64,000 bases of DNA from an uncultured Eudoraea sp. (GCF_947260015.1 NZ_CAMYOM010000006.1:95990-159989); one strand, 5' to 3'. Positions 37,951 through 48,649 are shown, numbered from the stretch's first letter. Notes: generated by a model from the letters alone, not told the origin. Program-made: numbers and translations.

Positions 37951-39510
37951 TTATGTACCCTCTTTTTTTGGTTTAGGAGGAAGTTTAAATTCCTCAGGTT
38001 GTGGGTCTAAAGGTTCTAATTTCTTTCCCTGTAAACCCGGATGGTCTGCCGGGATAAAATTTGATCTAAATTGCCAATAAGCCAGGGGCATAGGTGAAAC
38101 TGGTTCCCCATCAGAATGATGAATATTCCCTCGATATGGATTCAGATATTCCCAGACAATTTCTCCATCAGGGGTAACTTCAAAAAAGCGGCCTTTGGGC
38201 CCTTCATTGATAAACGTATTTCCATTTTGCATCCGCTGTGCACCTGATATAAAGCTTCCATAAAAAGAAAGTGTATCAGGGGCTATATACTTCCAAACAG
38301 GTTCCTCCGGTCCAAATTTACCGTCTTCCCCCTTTAAGTAGTTACCATTATTATCCATTGGGGGTTTTAATTCTAATACTGTCGAATAATCCAGACTATC
38401 CGGACCCATTGGAACATCATTATTAAAAATTGTAAGGTGGCCTTCACCTGGTTTTCCTTTTTCGATCCATCGCACATCATGCTGACCAAACAATTTCCTA
38501 TCAGTAGAATCACCATGGTTATAATTTTTGGGATTTCCCCATCGGTACAAAAAGTCACCACCGCGGCCCATTCGGCCTCCACCGTGACTGGCAGCTTCTG
38601 CAGTAGTTGTACTGTGATCAATTATAAATATTTCATCTAAATTTGGGGAGCTAAAAACAATTTGATCCAGTTCGGCATTGTAATTAATAGCATTTAAATG
38701 ATGAATGTCAGCTCCTCTGTTTTCAACCGTTTGGTTCCTCCAGGCCCTCTTTAATTTATGTAATACGGCCATACTATCATGGGAAATAAGTGGTGGTATT
38801 TCCCCATCTTTATTAAAGTCTAGAAGTTCAGGATGAGCGGCAACATCCCCATAGTTATCCTTGGTTTCATCATAATCCTGTATTAAATGATCCCAGATAT
38901 GCCATTCCCATACAATTATACCCCTGCTTTTACCCTGTGGTTTTATTTCAACAATTTTATCCGGCCAAAGCCCTGCTTTTGGAGTAAATTCAGGTTTCCT
39001 CCCAGCCTGTAACGCCTCATCCGCACTCTTAGCTTCCCAAGCAATGGTTAGAATATTACCATTAGGCATTACAGCTATGTCATGATGAGCAAGATATTCT
39101 TCAGTGGCGTATTCAAAATCCCATAACATTTTACCGTCCCAGCTAATTTTTTGCAGTCTTCCCGCATTACCTCCGCCTCCAAATACAGGAAAATCGGGAT
39201 CTACAGAAAGTAATGTAAGCGAACCATCGTCATTTAAATAAAAACTGTTTACCTCATAATTCCCCTTCCATTCGTGGACAACTTTTCCTTCCCTGTTAAC
39301 CAGATATGTAGAAGCAGAATTTGCCGGTCTGAACAATACATATCCTGGAGCAAGACCTTCTGTAGTTTTTGTTAAACCACGAGGTATATAAAGCCCGAAC
39401 ATATTCCTGTCTTTTTTCCCTTGCTCTTCAGCTAAAGGTTTTTTGTCTGAACAATGAACAAGGATACCGGTCAAAATTAATGCTATAAGATAGCTCTGAA
39501 ATTTTTTCAT
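37951..39510 (-). CDS. Arylsulfotransferase-like (ASST) beta-propeller lipoprotein
   Basis: The 519-residue lipoprotein (lipobox LTGILVHCSDKK) resembles arylsulfate sulfotransferases of the bacterial ASST type. It has propeller-like repeats such as TYLVNREGKVVHEWKG, KMLWDFEYATEEYLAHHDIAVMPNGNILTIAWE, and RMQNGNTFINEGPKGRFFEVTPDGEIVWEYLNPY. HHDIAVMPNGN and DIHHLNAINYN supply candidate catalytic His residues. ASST enzymes move sulfate between phenolic compounds. It is convergent with the sulfatase gene, 71 bp apart, which may connect the two to aryl sulfate turnover. Sequence similarity to the ASST at 46671 is low. Confidence 0.8.
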   Translation of the reverse strand: MKKFQSYLIALILTGILVHCSDKKPLAEEQGKKDRNMFGLYIPRGLTKTTEGLAPGYVLFRPANSASTYLVNREGKVVHEWKGNYEVNSFYLNDDGSLTLLSVDPDFPVFGGGGNAGRLQKISWDGKMLWDFEYATEEYLAHHDIAVMPNGNILTIAWEAKSADEALQAGRKPEFTPKAGLWPDKIVEIKPQGKSRGIIVWEWHIWDHLIQDYDETKDNYGDVAAHPELLDFNKDGEIPPLISHDSMAVLHKLKRAWRNQTVENRGADIHHLNAINYNAELDQIVFSSPNLDEIFIIDHSTTTAEAASHGGGRMGRGGDFLYRWGNPKNYNHGDSTDRKLFGQHDVRWIEKGKPGEGHLTIFNNDVPMGPDSLDYSTVLELKPPMDNNGNYLKGEDGKFGPEEPVWKYIAPDTLSFYGSFISGAQRMQNGNTFINEGPKGRFFEVTPDGEIVWEYLNPYRGNIHHSDGEPVSPMPLAYWQFRSNFIPADHPGLQGKKLEPLDPQPEEFKLPPKPKKEGT

Positions 39511-39683
39511 GTTAGTTTGTTGGTCTAATGGTTGATTTTACAAGCATTTAAAGCAAGTAAGATAACAAATCACCATTACAATAGACTAAAAATTCTCTTT
39601 TTAAATTTTCCGGGTTAATATCTAAATTCCTCCTCAAAAATTTGGTCTTATTTGATTATCTTAGACTAAACAACTTAAAAACC

Positions 39684-40310
39684 TTGAACCTGCTTTACAA
39701 ACTATCCTTTTTTATTTTACTAATCTCATGTTCACCAAAACAGGAATCCATGAAACATATATTTTATTTACATGGAATGATTATCGAAGTGCAAGGCATT
39801 AATGCCGTTAGTGATCAGTTTGGTCCCTATGAGTATACTAGTATTATAGATTCGCTTAAAGCCACAGGTGCGGAGGTTCATGCAGAAGTCCGCACGGATA
39901 AAACCGACTTTTACGAATTTGGAAAGAAAATATCAAAAGAAATAGATGCGCTTATCACGAAAGGTATAACTCCTGAAGACATCACAGTAATAGGTGCATC
40001 GAAGGGAGGAATGATAGCTATGTACATTTCCGATATGAATGTAAATAATGTGAATTACTTACTTTTGGGGTCTAGCAGTGATTATACGCAGAAGACTTTT
40101 GACTGGAACCTGCATGGAAATATATTAGGGATCTACGAAAAATCAGATACTGTTGCCGGTAACAATTACCAATACTGGATAGATAAATCAACAAATGCCT
40201 CCAAATTTGAACAGTTACAGATAAATACAGGACTTGGGCATGGTTTTTTGTATACGCCAAACAAGGCCTGGCTGAATCCGGCGAAGGAATGGATGAATCA
40301 ACCCGATTAA
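39684..40310 (+). CDS. Alpha/beta-hydrolase-like lipoprotein
   Basis: The protein of about 208 residues has a signal ending in FFILLISCSPKQ, a lipobox. MKHIFYLHGMIIEVQG opens an alpha/beta-hydrolase fold; the nucleophile elbow appears as VIGASKGGMIAMY with Ser in GASKGG, and LGHGFLY supplies a late His. No ATG precedes the signal sequence: the TTG at 39684 is the most likely start, since a TATCTTAG -7-like element lies at 39656-39663. Function is unknown beyond hydrolase fold. Confidence 0.65.
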   Translation: MNLLYKLSFFILLISCSPKQESMKHIFYLHGMIIEVQGINAVSDQFGPYEYTSIIDSLKATGAEVHAEVRTDKTDFYEFGKKISKEIDALITKGITPEDITVIGASKGGMIAMYISDMNVNNVNYLLLGSSSDYTQKTFDWNLHGNILGIYEKSDTVAGNNYQYWIDKSTNASKFEQLQINTGLGHGFLYTPNKAWLNPAKEWMNQPD

Positions 40311-40445
40311 ACTTGGATGATCATCTCGTCCTTCTAGAACAGAAGTAATACCCCGGAAAAACATTGTATTACTGGAATGTGATGGGAAGAAGGTTTTTTA
40401 TTAACTTAAACTATATATTGATCATAGGAGGTATAAGTATTTATA

Positions 40446-41390
40446 TTATAATTGAATACATTTTAGATCTTCTGCTAAAATAATTGTTCCATTAAATTTT
40501 GACCCTACAAGTCTCAGAGTAGAATTTATATCATAAAGACTAAATTGATTAGCTCGCTTATTAGTAGTATCTAATTTCATTAAATGACTTAAAACCACGG
40601 ATTGAATACCTGATTCCTCAGCCACCGATCCTACTTTGCTTGGTTTGGCATGAAGGTTTGTAAATGGTTTGTCAGCTGCTTCAGAAATGGCCAAATGTAA
40701 TACCAGAAGGTCTGCTCCCTTTACAAAATCAATAAAACCAGGAGTATCAAGAGTTTGATCTGCTCCAAAAACAATACTCTTGTTGTCTATGGTAACCTTA
40801 TAGGCCAGTGTAGGCTTATTGGCATGGTTTACCCCAATAGCAGTTACTTCGAGCAAATCATCCTTATAGACCGTTGTTATAGAATCTTTTTGTGGTAAAA
40901 CATCAATAGCATTGATCCTTGTAAACGCGTCTATGGGGGCCGACATATCATTAACCGCCGACAGGAATCCCCTAAGTCCGTCAGATCCTTCTCCTGCAGG
41001 TCCGGATACGTTTAATGGAGCCGGACGGTTTGTAAATATATCGGACCAAAGTAAGGCTGGTAGCTCTGAGGCATGATCCGGATGAAAATGGCTTATGCCA
41101 AGAAACTCAATATCTCTGATATGTACTCCTGCCTCTTGTAGTCTGAGATATGTTCCCCCACCAGCATCTATCATGACAACCGGATTGTCATTTAACCAAA
41201 CCAGGTATCCTGTTGAAGCCCGGCCATCTCCGGCAGCAGGACCACCTGAACCCAGAATCTGCAGGGTAATGCCCATTTTATCACTTGTTGTATCAGTTTC
41301 CACAGAGCCCTGTTCCGGTTCAACTTTTGGATTCGGATTACAGCCTATAGTCAGAAATAATAAAATAAGAAGTATCAGAAAATTTTTCAT
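40446..41390 (-). CDS. Metallo-beta-lactamase-fold hydrolase, lipoprotein
   Basis: The 314-residue lipoprotein (lipobox LFLTIGCNPNP) has an MBL fold. The metal motif SHFHPDHASELP is intact; VNHANKPTLAY, FGADQTLD and LSHLMKLDTT supply further His and Asp ligands. The overall layout follows RNase Z-like or arylsulfatase-type MBL hydrolases, and some MBL-fold enzymes hydrolyse alkyl or aryl sulfates. The nearby sulfatase and ASST genes make sulfate ester hydrolysis possible, but this is inference from context only. Confidence 0.82.
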   Translation of the reverse strand: MKNFLILLILLFLTIGCNPNPKVEPEQGSVETDTTSDKMGITLQILGSGGPAAGDGRASTGYLVWLNDNPVVMIDAGGGTYLRLQEAGVHIRDIEFLGISHFHPDHASELPALLWSDIFTNRPAPLNVSGPAGEGSDGLRGFLSAVNDMSAPIDAFTRINAIDVLPQKDSITTVYKDDLLEVTAIGVNHANKPTLAYKVTIDNKSIVFGADQTLDTPGFIDFVKGADLLVLHLAISEAADKPFTNLHAKPSKVGSVAEESGIQSVVLSHLMKLDTTNKRANQFSLYDINSTLRLVGSKFNGTIILAEDLKCIQL

Positions 41391-41738
41391 AAAAATAGAT
41401 TTCGGTTAACATAGATAAATATACTTTATCTGATGTACCTTTTCAAAGTATTACAGCTCGGGGGTTAAGCCCATTTTAAGGTAAAACCAGACTCTAACAT
41501 TAAAGATAGCGAAACATATATATAAAGTACTAACCTATATAGATGCTATTGAAAAACATTGTGGGATCAAGCAGATCATCATTTTGATAACTTTAGAAAA
41601 TGAACTTAAGATCATTCTACCGCTTTAATTCGGCTTTAATAGTATTTTGACTACAAAATTTAGCAGTTGACCACATATTTTTTTTTAATTCGCCAAAGTT
41701 TACCTCCTTTACGGTCCCTAATCTTAAAATGAATTAAA
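41391..41738. other. Intergenic region without recognised features
   Basis: The roughly 350 bp between the MBL gene and the divergent small secreted protein gene contain no supported reading frame, RNA gene or strong hairpin. It must hold promoters for both flanking genes, but I could not fix their elements. Confidence 0.3.
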
Positions 41739-42281
41739 ATGAAACCTAATTTTCTATTATTATTTGTGTTTATGTCGGCAACTTTGTTTGCCTCTACAAA
41801 ATGTGACAATACCTATTCTTCGGCGTCTTATGCTTTAAACCACACTAAGAAATCATTTAGCTCAAAGAATTTTGATCATCAAAAATATTATGCCTATAAG
41901 GCTCTGGAAGCTTTAGAAAAAGTAAAAAACCAGATAGAAGTATGTGGTTGTGAAAAAGCTATGGATCCTATTTTAGACGGGATCGAGAATTTGGAAAAAG
42001 CCTCTGATCCAAAAGATTTTAAAATGGGAAGATATTATACCAAAAAAGCTTTTGGTGATATACAAAACCTAATTAGTGAGCTAGATATGTATACTCAAGG
42101 TATTGAGCAGGTTATCAATAGTTCGAAGGTCTCAATAGACGAGAATAACTCTGAGGAAGTAGCATTACGTTCTGAATTAGCCGCAATTAAAAGTCAGAAA
42201 TCTAAACTTGCCGAAGAGCAGGTGCGACTTCTGGAGCGACAGAAAGCTATAGAAGAGCAGATAAACAAAACGGGGTCCTAA
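41739..42281 (+). CDS. Secreted coiled-coil hypothetical protein
   Basis: The 180-residue protein has a signal peptide (MKPNFLLLFVFMSATLFAS) and a Cys-containing helical middle part (IEVCGCEKAMDPILDGIENLEKA). The C-terminal coiled coil (about 140-177) runs ELAAIKSQKSKLAEEQVRLLERQKAIEEQI. I do not recognise a function. It is convergent with the molybdenum oxidoreductase operon, 38 bp apart. Confidence 0.72.
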   Translation: MKPNFLLLFVFMSATLFASTKCDNTYSSASYALNHTKKSFSSKNFDHQKYYAYKALEALEKVKNQIEVCGCEKAMDPILDGIENLEKASDPKDFKMGRYYTKKAFGDIQNLISELDMYTQGIEQVINSSKVSIDENNSEEVALRSELAAIKSQKSKLAEEQVRLLERQKAIEEQINKTGS

Positions 42282-42319
42282 AAAATATATTCCTTTTACA
42301 TTATTATAGGTAAGTCTTA

Positions 42320-44542
42320 TCAACCTAAGATCTTTGAATCAGCCTTTAATTCATGATTTTTGACAGGCAACTCGCGGATCCTAATACCTGATGCATTAAA
42401 TATTGCATTTGTCAATGCCGGGGCAATGCCCGGTGTACTGGGTTCACCTGCACCACCAGGAAAGTTATCGCTAGTTATAATAAAAGTTTCAATTTTAGGT
42501 GACTCATCCATACGCAGCATCTGGTAATCATGAAAATTACTCTGTTTTACTGCCCCATTTTCTATAGTTATTTCACCATAAAGAGCAGCCGTAAGTCCAA
42601 AAATAATTCCACTTTCCATTTGTGCTTTAAAACCGTCGGGGTGAAATGCAAATCCAGGATCTGCTGCACAAACTACCCTGTGTACCCTTAGCTTGTCTTC
42701 CACTAATTCTATCTCGGTAACCTGCGCCACAATGGTACCAAAAGATTGGTGAAGGGATATCCCTCTTCCCCAATTAGCAGGTAGGGCTTCACCCCAATTG
42801 GATTTCTCGGCAGCCATATCCAATACTTTCAAATATCTGGGTGCATTTGTAAGATGCTCACGTCTAAACTGATAAGGATCTTTATTGGCTTTAAACGCCA
42901 ATTCATCCATAAAAGACTCGGTAAAAAAGGCATGCATAGAAGAGTCTACACTCCTCCAATATCCCCATGGGACATGTGTTTCACTGTTCGTATAATGGAT
43001 AAATTGATTGTCTATACCATAAGGAATATGAGGGGCTTCTTCAGGTTCGTTTTTAAATACAAATTGATTGTTCCATGCAGCTATCATGCCCTTGGAATCC
43101 AAAGCAGCTTTAAAACGACTCACATTGGCCTCTCTGTAATGATCCTGTCTTATATCTTCTTCACGAGACCAGATCAGCTTAACAGGATAGTCCACTTTTT
43201 TAGCAATAAGTGCAGCCTGTACAGCCACATCGGGAACGGATCTTCTCCCAAATCCACCGCCCAGAAATTGATTATGTACAAGAACTTCTTTTCGGTCTAT
43301 ATCAAGAGCTTCAGCCACACTGTTCGCAAATCCTAAAGGATTCTGACTCCCCACCCAGATCTCGCAACTATTCTCTTTTACTAAAGCCGTACAATTCATG
43401 GGTTCCATGGTGGCATGGGCCAGATAAGGTACCCGATATTCAGCTTCTACCACATTGGTGGCTTCTTTAAAAACGGCCGCGATGTTTCCTTTTTTAACAT
43501 CTTTTTCTTCGTTACCCTCAGCAATAGCAGTATCCATATCCCGTAAATACCTATCATAGATATCTGATTGTTCAACTGCATCATTAGCGCTTGTCTCAAA
43601 TGTTATTGGTAATGAATCAATTGCATTTTTGGCTAACCAATACCCATCTGCAATTACGGCAACAGCACCTTCTAAATTGACCACTTTATGAACTCCGGGC
43701 ATATCTTTAATTGCCTCATTGGCAAGAGGTTTAACTTTTACCCCAAAGACGGGTGATGCTTTAATGGCTGCATATTTCATATTGGGAAGGACTACATCAA
43801 TTCCAAAATTTGCCGTTCCATCTACCTTTGAAGGGATATCAAAACGCTGTGGTGAGGTTCCCATTAAGGTAAATTCTTCTGATGATTTAAGGCGGGGTTT
43901 GGCCGGCTGAGATAAATTGGCTGCTTTAGCCGCAAAATCTGAAAAAAGTGCCCTTCTATCCGATGCCAGGTGAGAGATTGTACTATTTTTTACTACCAAT
44001 TCTTCTTTCGGGATTTCCCACTGTTCTGACGCTGCTTGCAGTAAAACTGCTCTTGCAGCGGCGCCTGCCACTCTCATAGCGAACATTCCCGTAAAGCGAA
44101 CAGATCCACTTCCTCCTGTTACTTGTATGTTTAAATGTTTAGTAGCAGTTAAAAAGAAGCCATCAACTGTACCCATTAGAATTGAAGGAATATCCCTTGG
44201 CCCCAGAATAAAACCTTTTGCCATGGAATAATTGGCATACTCCTTATTGCCCGGAGCTTCAAGTATACGTACTTTGGTCCAATCGGCATCCATTTCATCT
44301 GCCAGCATCATGGGTAATGTTGTATGTACGCCCTGCCCCATTTCCGCATGCGGCACAACCACAGTAACTATATTATCTTTGTCAATTTTCAGCCAGATGT
44401 TCAGCACCGTTTCGTCGTCACCAGCAATTAAATCTTTTACCTTTTTTGCCCGGTTTCCGGGTCTGATAGCAACGCCAAGGACCAATGCTCCGCCGGTGAG
44501 CACCCCAGTTGTAATAAATGCTCTTCTACTCCATTTCCCCAT
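42320..44542 (-). CDS. Molybdopterin-binding oxidoreductase large subunit (IorB/xanthine dehydrogenase family)
   Basis: The 740-residue large subunit has a Tat signal ([14 protein letters not shown]) and the two-part molybdenum-cofactor domain of the isoquinoline 1-oxidoreductase/aldehyde oxidoreductase type. MoCo contacts include [16 protein letters not shown] and the late [20 protein letters not shown], whose Glu is the catalytic base of the family. It overlaps the small [2Fe-2S] subunit gene by 17 bp. No FAD subunit is present, as is usual for the IorAB subgroup, which passes electrons to a periplasmic acceptor. The substrate is probably an N-heterocycle or aldehyde but cannot be specified. 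Confidence 0.88.
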   Translation of the reverse strand: MGKWSRRAFITTGVLTGGALVLGVAIRPGNRAKKVKDLIAGDDETVLNIWLKIDKDNIVTVVVPHAEMGQGVHTTLPMMLADEMDADWTKVRILEAPGNKEYANYSMAKGFILGPRDIPSILMGTVDGFFLTATKHLNIQVTGGSGSVRFTGMFAMRVAGAAARAVLLQAASEQWEIPKEELVVKNSTISHLASDRRALFSDFAAKAANLSQPAKPRLKSSEEFTLMGTSPQRFDIPSKVDGTANFGIDVVLPNMKYAAIKASPVFGVKVKPLANEAIKDMPGVHKVVNLEGAVAVIADGYWLAKNAIDSLPITFETSANDAVEQSDIYDRYLRDMDTAIAEGNEEKDVKKGNIAAVFKEATNVVEAEYRVPYLAHATMEPMNCTALVKENSCEIWVGSQNPLGFANSVAEALDIDRKEVLVHNQFLGGGFGRRSVPDVAVQAALIAKKVDYPVKLIWSREEDIRQDHYREANVSRFKAALDSKGMIAAWNNQFVFKNEPEEAPHIPYGIDNQFIHYTNSETHVPWGYWRSVDSSMHAFFTESFMDELAFKANKDPYQFRREHLTNAPRYLKVLDMAAEKSNWGEALPANWGRGISLHQSFGTIVAQVTEIELVEDKLRVHRVVCAADPGFAFHPDGFKAQMESGIIFGLTAALYGEITIENGAVKQSNFHDYQMLRMDESPKIETFIITSDNFPGGAGEPSTPGIAPALTNAIFNASGIRIRELPVKNHELKADSKILG

Positions 44543-45026
44543 GATCCGTATCTTTTTTGCTTAATGATGCCTCCAGTATTTCAGCAGCCCGCTTAATTCC
44601 TTTTCGAACCCTTGGGTAAGTACCACATCTGCAGATATTGCCACTCATAGCCTCGTCTATATCCTTGTCGGTTGGTGACAAATTATTTGTCAATAATGCA
44701 TGTGCAGACATTATTTGTCCCGACTGGCAATAACCACATTGGGGAATTTGTTCTTCTATCCAGGCAATTTGTACTGCATGCAATTTGGTCGTTCCGGTTG
44801 CAATGCCTTCTATAGTAGTTATTGCTTTACCCTCAACTGTTTGCACAGGTGTTAGGCAAGACCGTATAGGAGTCCCTTCAAGATGCACCGTACAGGCTCC
44901 GCATTGCCCTATTCCACAACCAAACTTAGTTCCGTTTAATCCAAGCTGTTCTCGGATGACCCAAAGTAAAGGAGTAGCAGGATTGACAACAACCTCGTGT
45001 ATTGTATTATTTATATTTAGTTTCAT
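44526..45026 (-). CDS. [2Fe-2S] subunit of molybdenum oxidoreductase (IorA-like)
   Basis: The 166-residue subunit shows both [2Fe-2S] motifs of the family: the plant-ferredoxin type [15 protein letters not shown] with a later Cys, and the helical [10 protein letters not shown] with [12 protein letters not shown]. It lacks its own signal peptide and is presumably exported by the Tat signal of the large subunit. The two genes overlap by 17 bp and form an operon transcribed away from the aminotransferase gene at 45363. Confidence 0.93.
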   Translation of the reverse strand: MKLNINNTIHEVVVNPATPLLWVIREQLGLNGTKFGCGIGQCGACTVHLEGTPIRSCLTPVQTVEGKAITTIEGIATGTTKLHAVQIAWIEEQIPQCGYCQSGQIMSAHALLTNNLSPTDKDIDEAMSGNICRCGTYPRVRKGIKRAAEILEASLSKKDTDHGEME

Positions 45027-45029
45027 TCA

Positions 45030-45362
45030 ATAGTAATTGTTAAAATTTCCAACTCATAAAATGCTGCTCAAGGTTTTCTAAAGCTACATATAAATATGGA
45101 AAATAGTTTTGTTACCTTAAAATTTGTAACATTAGTTATCAATATAAATTGTTACCGAATTTTTTGTAGTTTACTTCTTATGCACAAAATTCCAAATGTA
45201 TATTTTAAAAGATAATTGAGTACCTTGGTGTCGTAACCTCCAACCAAAAAATCATGGAATAAATTTCTAATTATCAGAGATACCATGTTGGAAAGATTGT
45301 ACAGCAGTTGCAGGATCCCCACAACAGAAGTTATAAATATTCATTGAATTACCATTTTCATT
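45030..45362. promoter_or_regulatory. Divergent regulatory region with a possible operator
   Basis: This stretch of about 330 bp separates the divergent oxidoreductase and aminotransferase genes. TGTTAC (45112-45117) and GTAACA (45128-45133) form a 6-bp inverted repeat with a 10-bp spacer, and a third TGTTAC lies at 45152-45157. This could be an operator for a helix-turn-helix regulator, but no regulator gene is adjacent. Confidence 0.3.
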
Positions 45363-46589
45363 ATGAAACTTGATTTGCAATTTGTACGCTCACAGTTTCC
45401 AGCTTTTGCGGAACCTTCTCTGGAAGGATGGGCTTTTTTTGAAAATGCCGGAGGATCTTATCCTTGTTCACAATTTATTCATCGGCTAAATGATTTTTAT
45501 ATGAAGAACAAGGTGCAGCCATACTATCCTTACCCTGCTTCAATAAGAGCAGGGGAAATGATGGATACTTCTTATAGGAGGATGGCCGAGTACCTGAATG
45601 TAGAAGAATCTGAAATTCACTTCGGACCGTCAACCACCCAAAATGTATATGTGTTGGCAAATGCCATGCGGCCTATGTGGAAAGACGGAGACGAGATTAT
45701 CGTTTCCTGTCAGGATCATGAAGCCAATGCAGGGGCATGGAGAAGATTGGCAGACCGAGGACTTAAAATTGTAGAGTGGCATGTAGATCGGGAAAGGGGC
45801 TTATTAGGCCTGGATGATTTAGATGGTTTATTTTCTGACCGAACCCGGATGGTGGTATTTCCCCATTGTTCAAATGTGATAGGTCATGTGAACCCGGTAA
45901 AAGAAATAAGTCAAAGAGCACATGCCAACGGGGCACTTTGTGTTGTAGACGGCGTGGCCTATGCTCCACATGGCTTTCCGGATTTAAAAGCATTGGGGGC
46001 AGATATTTATTTCTTTTCATTATACAAGACCTATGGGCCACATTTAGGCTTGATGTATGTTAAGAAAGAATTGATTGTTAAAATGGAAAATCAGTCTCAT
46101 TTTTTCAAGGAGGGTATTACCAGAAGTATGTTAACCCCTGCCGGACCGGATCATGCTCAAATTGGTTCGGTGAGCGGCATATTGGATTATTTTGATTCGG
46201 TCTATGAACATCATTTTGACAAACAGACAGTGCCTTCTCAGAGAAATAGTGCACTAAATAGATTATTTCGTGAACACGAAAAAGCCCTATTGGAGCGGTT
46301 ACTTGAATTTTTAAGATCGCGAGATGATATTCAACTTTTAGGCCCTCCTAAAGCCGATGGAAGAGTGCCTACAATTTCGATTCTTCCTCTTAATAAAAGT
46401 CTCGAAGAAGTATATGCAAGCTTAACTCAACATAAACTAATGATGGGGATGGGTAATTTTTATGCGGTTAGACCTCTTAAAGATATGGCTATACCAGCAG
46501 AACCAGGCGTGTTGAGAATGTCTTTTTTGCATTATACCAGTACCGAGGAAATTGATCAGTTGATAGCAGGCTTAAAGGTTGCACTGTAA
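45363..46589 (+). CDS. Class V aminotransferase-fold PLP enzyme
   Basis: The 408-residue cytoplasmic enzyme belongs to fold-type I, class V, the cysteine desulfurase/kynureninase branch. The PLP lysine is in FFSLYKTYGPHLG, the Asp contact in VVDGVAYAPHG, and the QDHEANAGAW segment holds the His that stacks on the cofactor. There is no desulfurase-type active-site Cys loop that I can identify. Relatives are often annotated as cysteine desulfurase-like or aminotransferase class V of unknown substrate. Divergent from the molybdenum oxidoreductase operon. Confidence 0.85.
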   Translation: MKLDLQFVRSQFPAFAEPSLEGWAFFENAGGSYPCSQFIHRLNDFYMKNKVQPYYPYPASIRAGEMMDTSYRRMAEYLNVEESEIHFGPSTTQNVYVLANAMRPMWKDGDEIIVSCQDHEANAGAWRRLADRGLKIVEWHVDRERGLLGLDDLDGLFSDRTRMVVFPHCSNVIGHVNPVKEISQRAHANGALCVVDGVAYAPHGFPDLKALGADIYFFSLYKTYGPHLGLMYVKKELIVKMENQSHFFKEGITRSMLTPAGPDHAQIGSVSGILDYFDSVYEHHFDKQTVPSQRNSALNRLFREHEKALLERLLEFLRSRDDIQLLGPPKADGRVPTISILPLNKSLEEVYASLTQHKLMMGMGNFYAVRPLKDMAIPAEPGVLRMSFLHYTSTEEIDQLIAGLKVAL

Positions 46590-46670
46590 TCTATACAGCT
46601 TTGATTAAAGGCTGGGGAAAAATCCTTAAAAAAGATTATATTACGATATAAATTTACCAATCAAAACCAG

Positions 46671-48374
46671 ATGAAATTCATGCATATAAGTAATCGGTCC
46701 AAGAATGCTGTGTATCCTTTCCTGATCATTCTCCTCAATTTGAGATCATACAGATTTGCCCTGCTGGCATTTTTTGCCACTCTTATTCTTCTCAGCTGTG
46801 CGGGACCTCCTGTGGCCACAAATGTGCGACTAGTTGCGAATCCGAATAAAAATGCCCCATTGGCAGGAATTCTGACTTTTACTTCAGACCGTCCGGTAAG
46901 CACTACCTTAACTATTGATGATGGGGTTACACGGCAAATTGTACAACCTGATGATTCCTTAAAAACAAATCATCAAGTTTTGGTTCTGGGACTGAAACCG
47001 GGGAAACTACATCAGATTACAGCAACCCTCAGAGATGAAAATGGCAGGGAACTCCTATTAGATTCCCTTACTATTGAAACCCCTCCATTGCCAGACGATT
47101 TTCCTTCACTGGAGCTGGTACAGGAGAAAACCGCTGAGATGGAGCCGGGTATAACGATGTTCACTGTGTTTCGGTGGAAAGAACCATTTGATGATGATGC
47201 GGACTGGGGTTATGCTATTGCGGTAAATGAAGCGGGGGATGTAGTTTGGTACCTGAAAACAGATCATTGGATTGATGAAGTCCGCAGAAAACATAACGGA
47301 AACCTGATGTTTGGAGGAGTTGAAGACGGACGTGTTTTTGAAGTAGATATGCTGGGGAACATAGTTCAGGAATGGTATTCTTCTGGCGCAGTTTCAAAAC
47401 CCGTGACAGAAGGAAGCATTGCTGTGGCTACGGATATGTTTCACCACGACGTAATAGAGCTTGCCTCAGGTAATTTCCTTGGTCTGGGCCTGGAGGTCCG
47501 TTCCCTGGAGGATTTCCCTGTGGAGTATCCTCCTTCTGTTAAGAAACAAACCGCAGACGTTGCAGGTGATGTCATCATAGAGTTTGCTCCCGATGGCAGC
47601 ACATTACGTAAATGGTCTCTGGTAGATATACTGGACCCCAGACGTCTGGGTGATGGTTCTTTAAGTGGAGATCATTACTACGATATTTATAAAGAAACTT
47701 ACGATCCGCTTCCCTATGATATTACCCACAGTAATGCCATTTATTACATAGAAGAAGAAGACGCGGTTCTTGTCTCATCCAATTTTCAATGTGCGATATA
47801 CAAAATTGATATGAAAACCGGCAACTTACTATGGATTCTAGGGGATCCTACGGGTTGGGAGAAACCCTGGTCCGACAAACTTCTGAAACCAAAGGGCGAC
47901 CTAATTTGGCCGTGCCACCAGCATGGAGTAGAAATGACCCCCCAGGGCACAATTCTTATGTATGACAACGGCGGAGGCCGCTTTATACCTCCAAATCCCC
48001 CCATGCCGGAGGAAGAACGTTTTAGTCGCGCACTGGAATTGCGGGTAGATGAAGCTGCCGGGACCGTAGAAGAAGTATGGACCTATGGGCCGGAAAAGGA
48101 ACGATTTGTTTCGCCTTTTATTAGTGATGCCGACTACCTCACAAATACAGGCAATATTTTAATAACCGATGGTGGGCGTTTTAAGGATAAAGAAGGCAAG
48201 CTGATGCCTACATTCGGTGGCCATCAATGGGCCCGAATCCTGGAAGTAACCAAAAAACCATCTATTGAAAAAATCTGGGAACTACATATTTATGATCCAG
48301 AAATCCGTTATTCTGTATACAGGGCCCAACGATTTAACAGTCTGTACCCCAATCTGGACCGTCCAACAGGATAA
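46671..48374 (+). CDS. Arylsulfotransferase (ASST) lipoprotein
   Basis: The 567-residue lipoprotein (lipobox TLILLSCAGPP at about 38-43) is a clearer ASST than the one at 37951. After an N-terminal beta-sandwich it shows LMFGGVEDGRVFEVDMLGNIVQEW, FHHDVIELASGNFL, THSNAIYYIEEEDAVLVSSN, DMKTGNLLWILGDP and HQHGVEMTPQGTILMYDNGGGRF. Repeated blades and conserved His residues fit transfer of sulfate from one phenol to another. It follows the aminotransferase by 81 bp on the same strand and might be cotranscribed. Confidence 0.86.
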   Translation: MKFMHISNRSKNAVYPFLIILLNLRSYRFALLAFFATLILLSCAGPPVATNVRLVANPNKNAPLAGILTFTSDRPVSTTLTIDDGVTRQIVQPDDSLKTNHQVLVLGLKPGKLHQITATLRDENGRELLLDSLTIETPPLPDDFPSLELVQEKTAEMEPGITMFTVFRWKEPFDDDADWGYAIAVNEAGDVVWYLKTDHWIDEVRRKHNGNLMFGGVEDGRVFEVDMLGNIVQEWYSSGAVSKPVTEGSIAVATDMFHHDVIELASGNFLGLGLEVRSLEDFPVEYPPSVKKQTADVAGDVIIEFAPDGSTLRKWSLVDILDPRRLGDGSLSGDHYYDIYKETYDPLPYDITHSNAIYYIEEEDAVLVSSNFQCAIYKIDMKTGNLLWILGDPTGWEKPWSDKLLKPKGDLIWPCHQHGVEMTPQGTILMYDNGGGRFIPPNPPMPEEERFSRALELRVDEAAGTVEEVWTYGPEKERFVSPFISDADYLTNTGNILITDGGRFKDKEGKLMPTFGGHQWARILEVTKKPSIEKIWELHIYDPEIRYSVYRAQRFNSLYPNLDRPTG

Positions 48375-48649
48375 ATAGATTCTATAGATAACACCCATGA
48401 CAGGGGTAAATATGTGCTTTTTAGAATAATGTGCAAATAATAGTTCGAGTCGTCAAAAAAGCATGAATCCAAATGGAAATGGATTGCTGTAGCCGACAAG
48501 TAAATACCCTGGTTTTACGATGAAATAGAACTTGTTTTAAAACTTTAAAAGGATGCCGCCAAGAACTTATATAAATATAGTGTTAGAGGTTGAAAAACCA
48601 ATGGTTCTAGCTTTTATTAGAGTTGTACTTTTTTAAATTAATATGCCAC
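48375..48649. other. Intergenic region without recognised features
   Basis: The 275 bp between the convergent ASST and serine hydrolase genes contain no supported reading frame and no strong terminator hairpin. Confidence 0.3.

Noticed and set aside
42854..43336. Open frame of 160 codons on the plus strand
   Set aside because: It lies entirely within the molybdenum subunit gene, is antisense to it, and has no recognisable motif.
42320..45026. Molybdenum oxidoreductase as incomplete because the FAD subunit is missing
   Set aside because: Two-subunit IorAB-type enzymes normally lack it.
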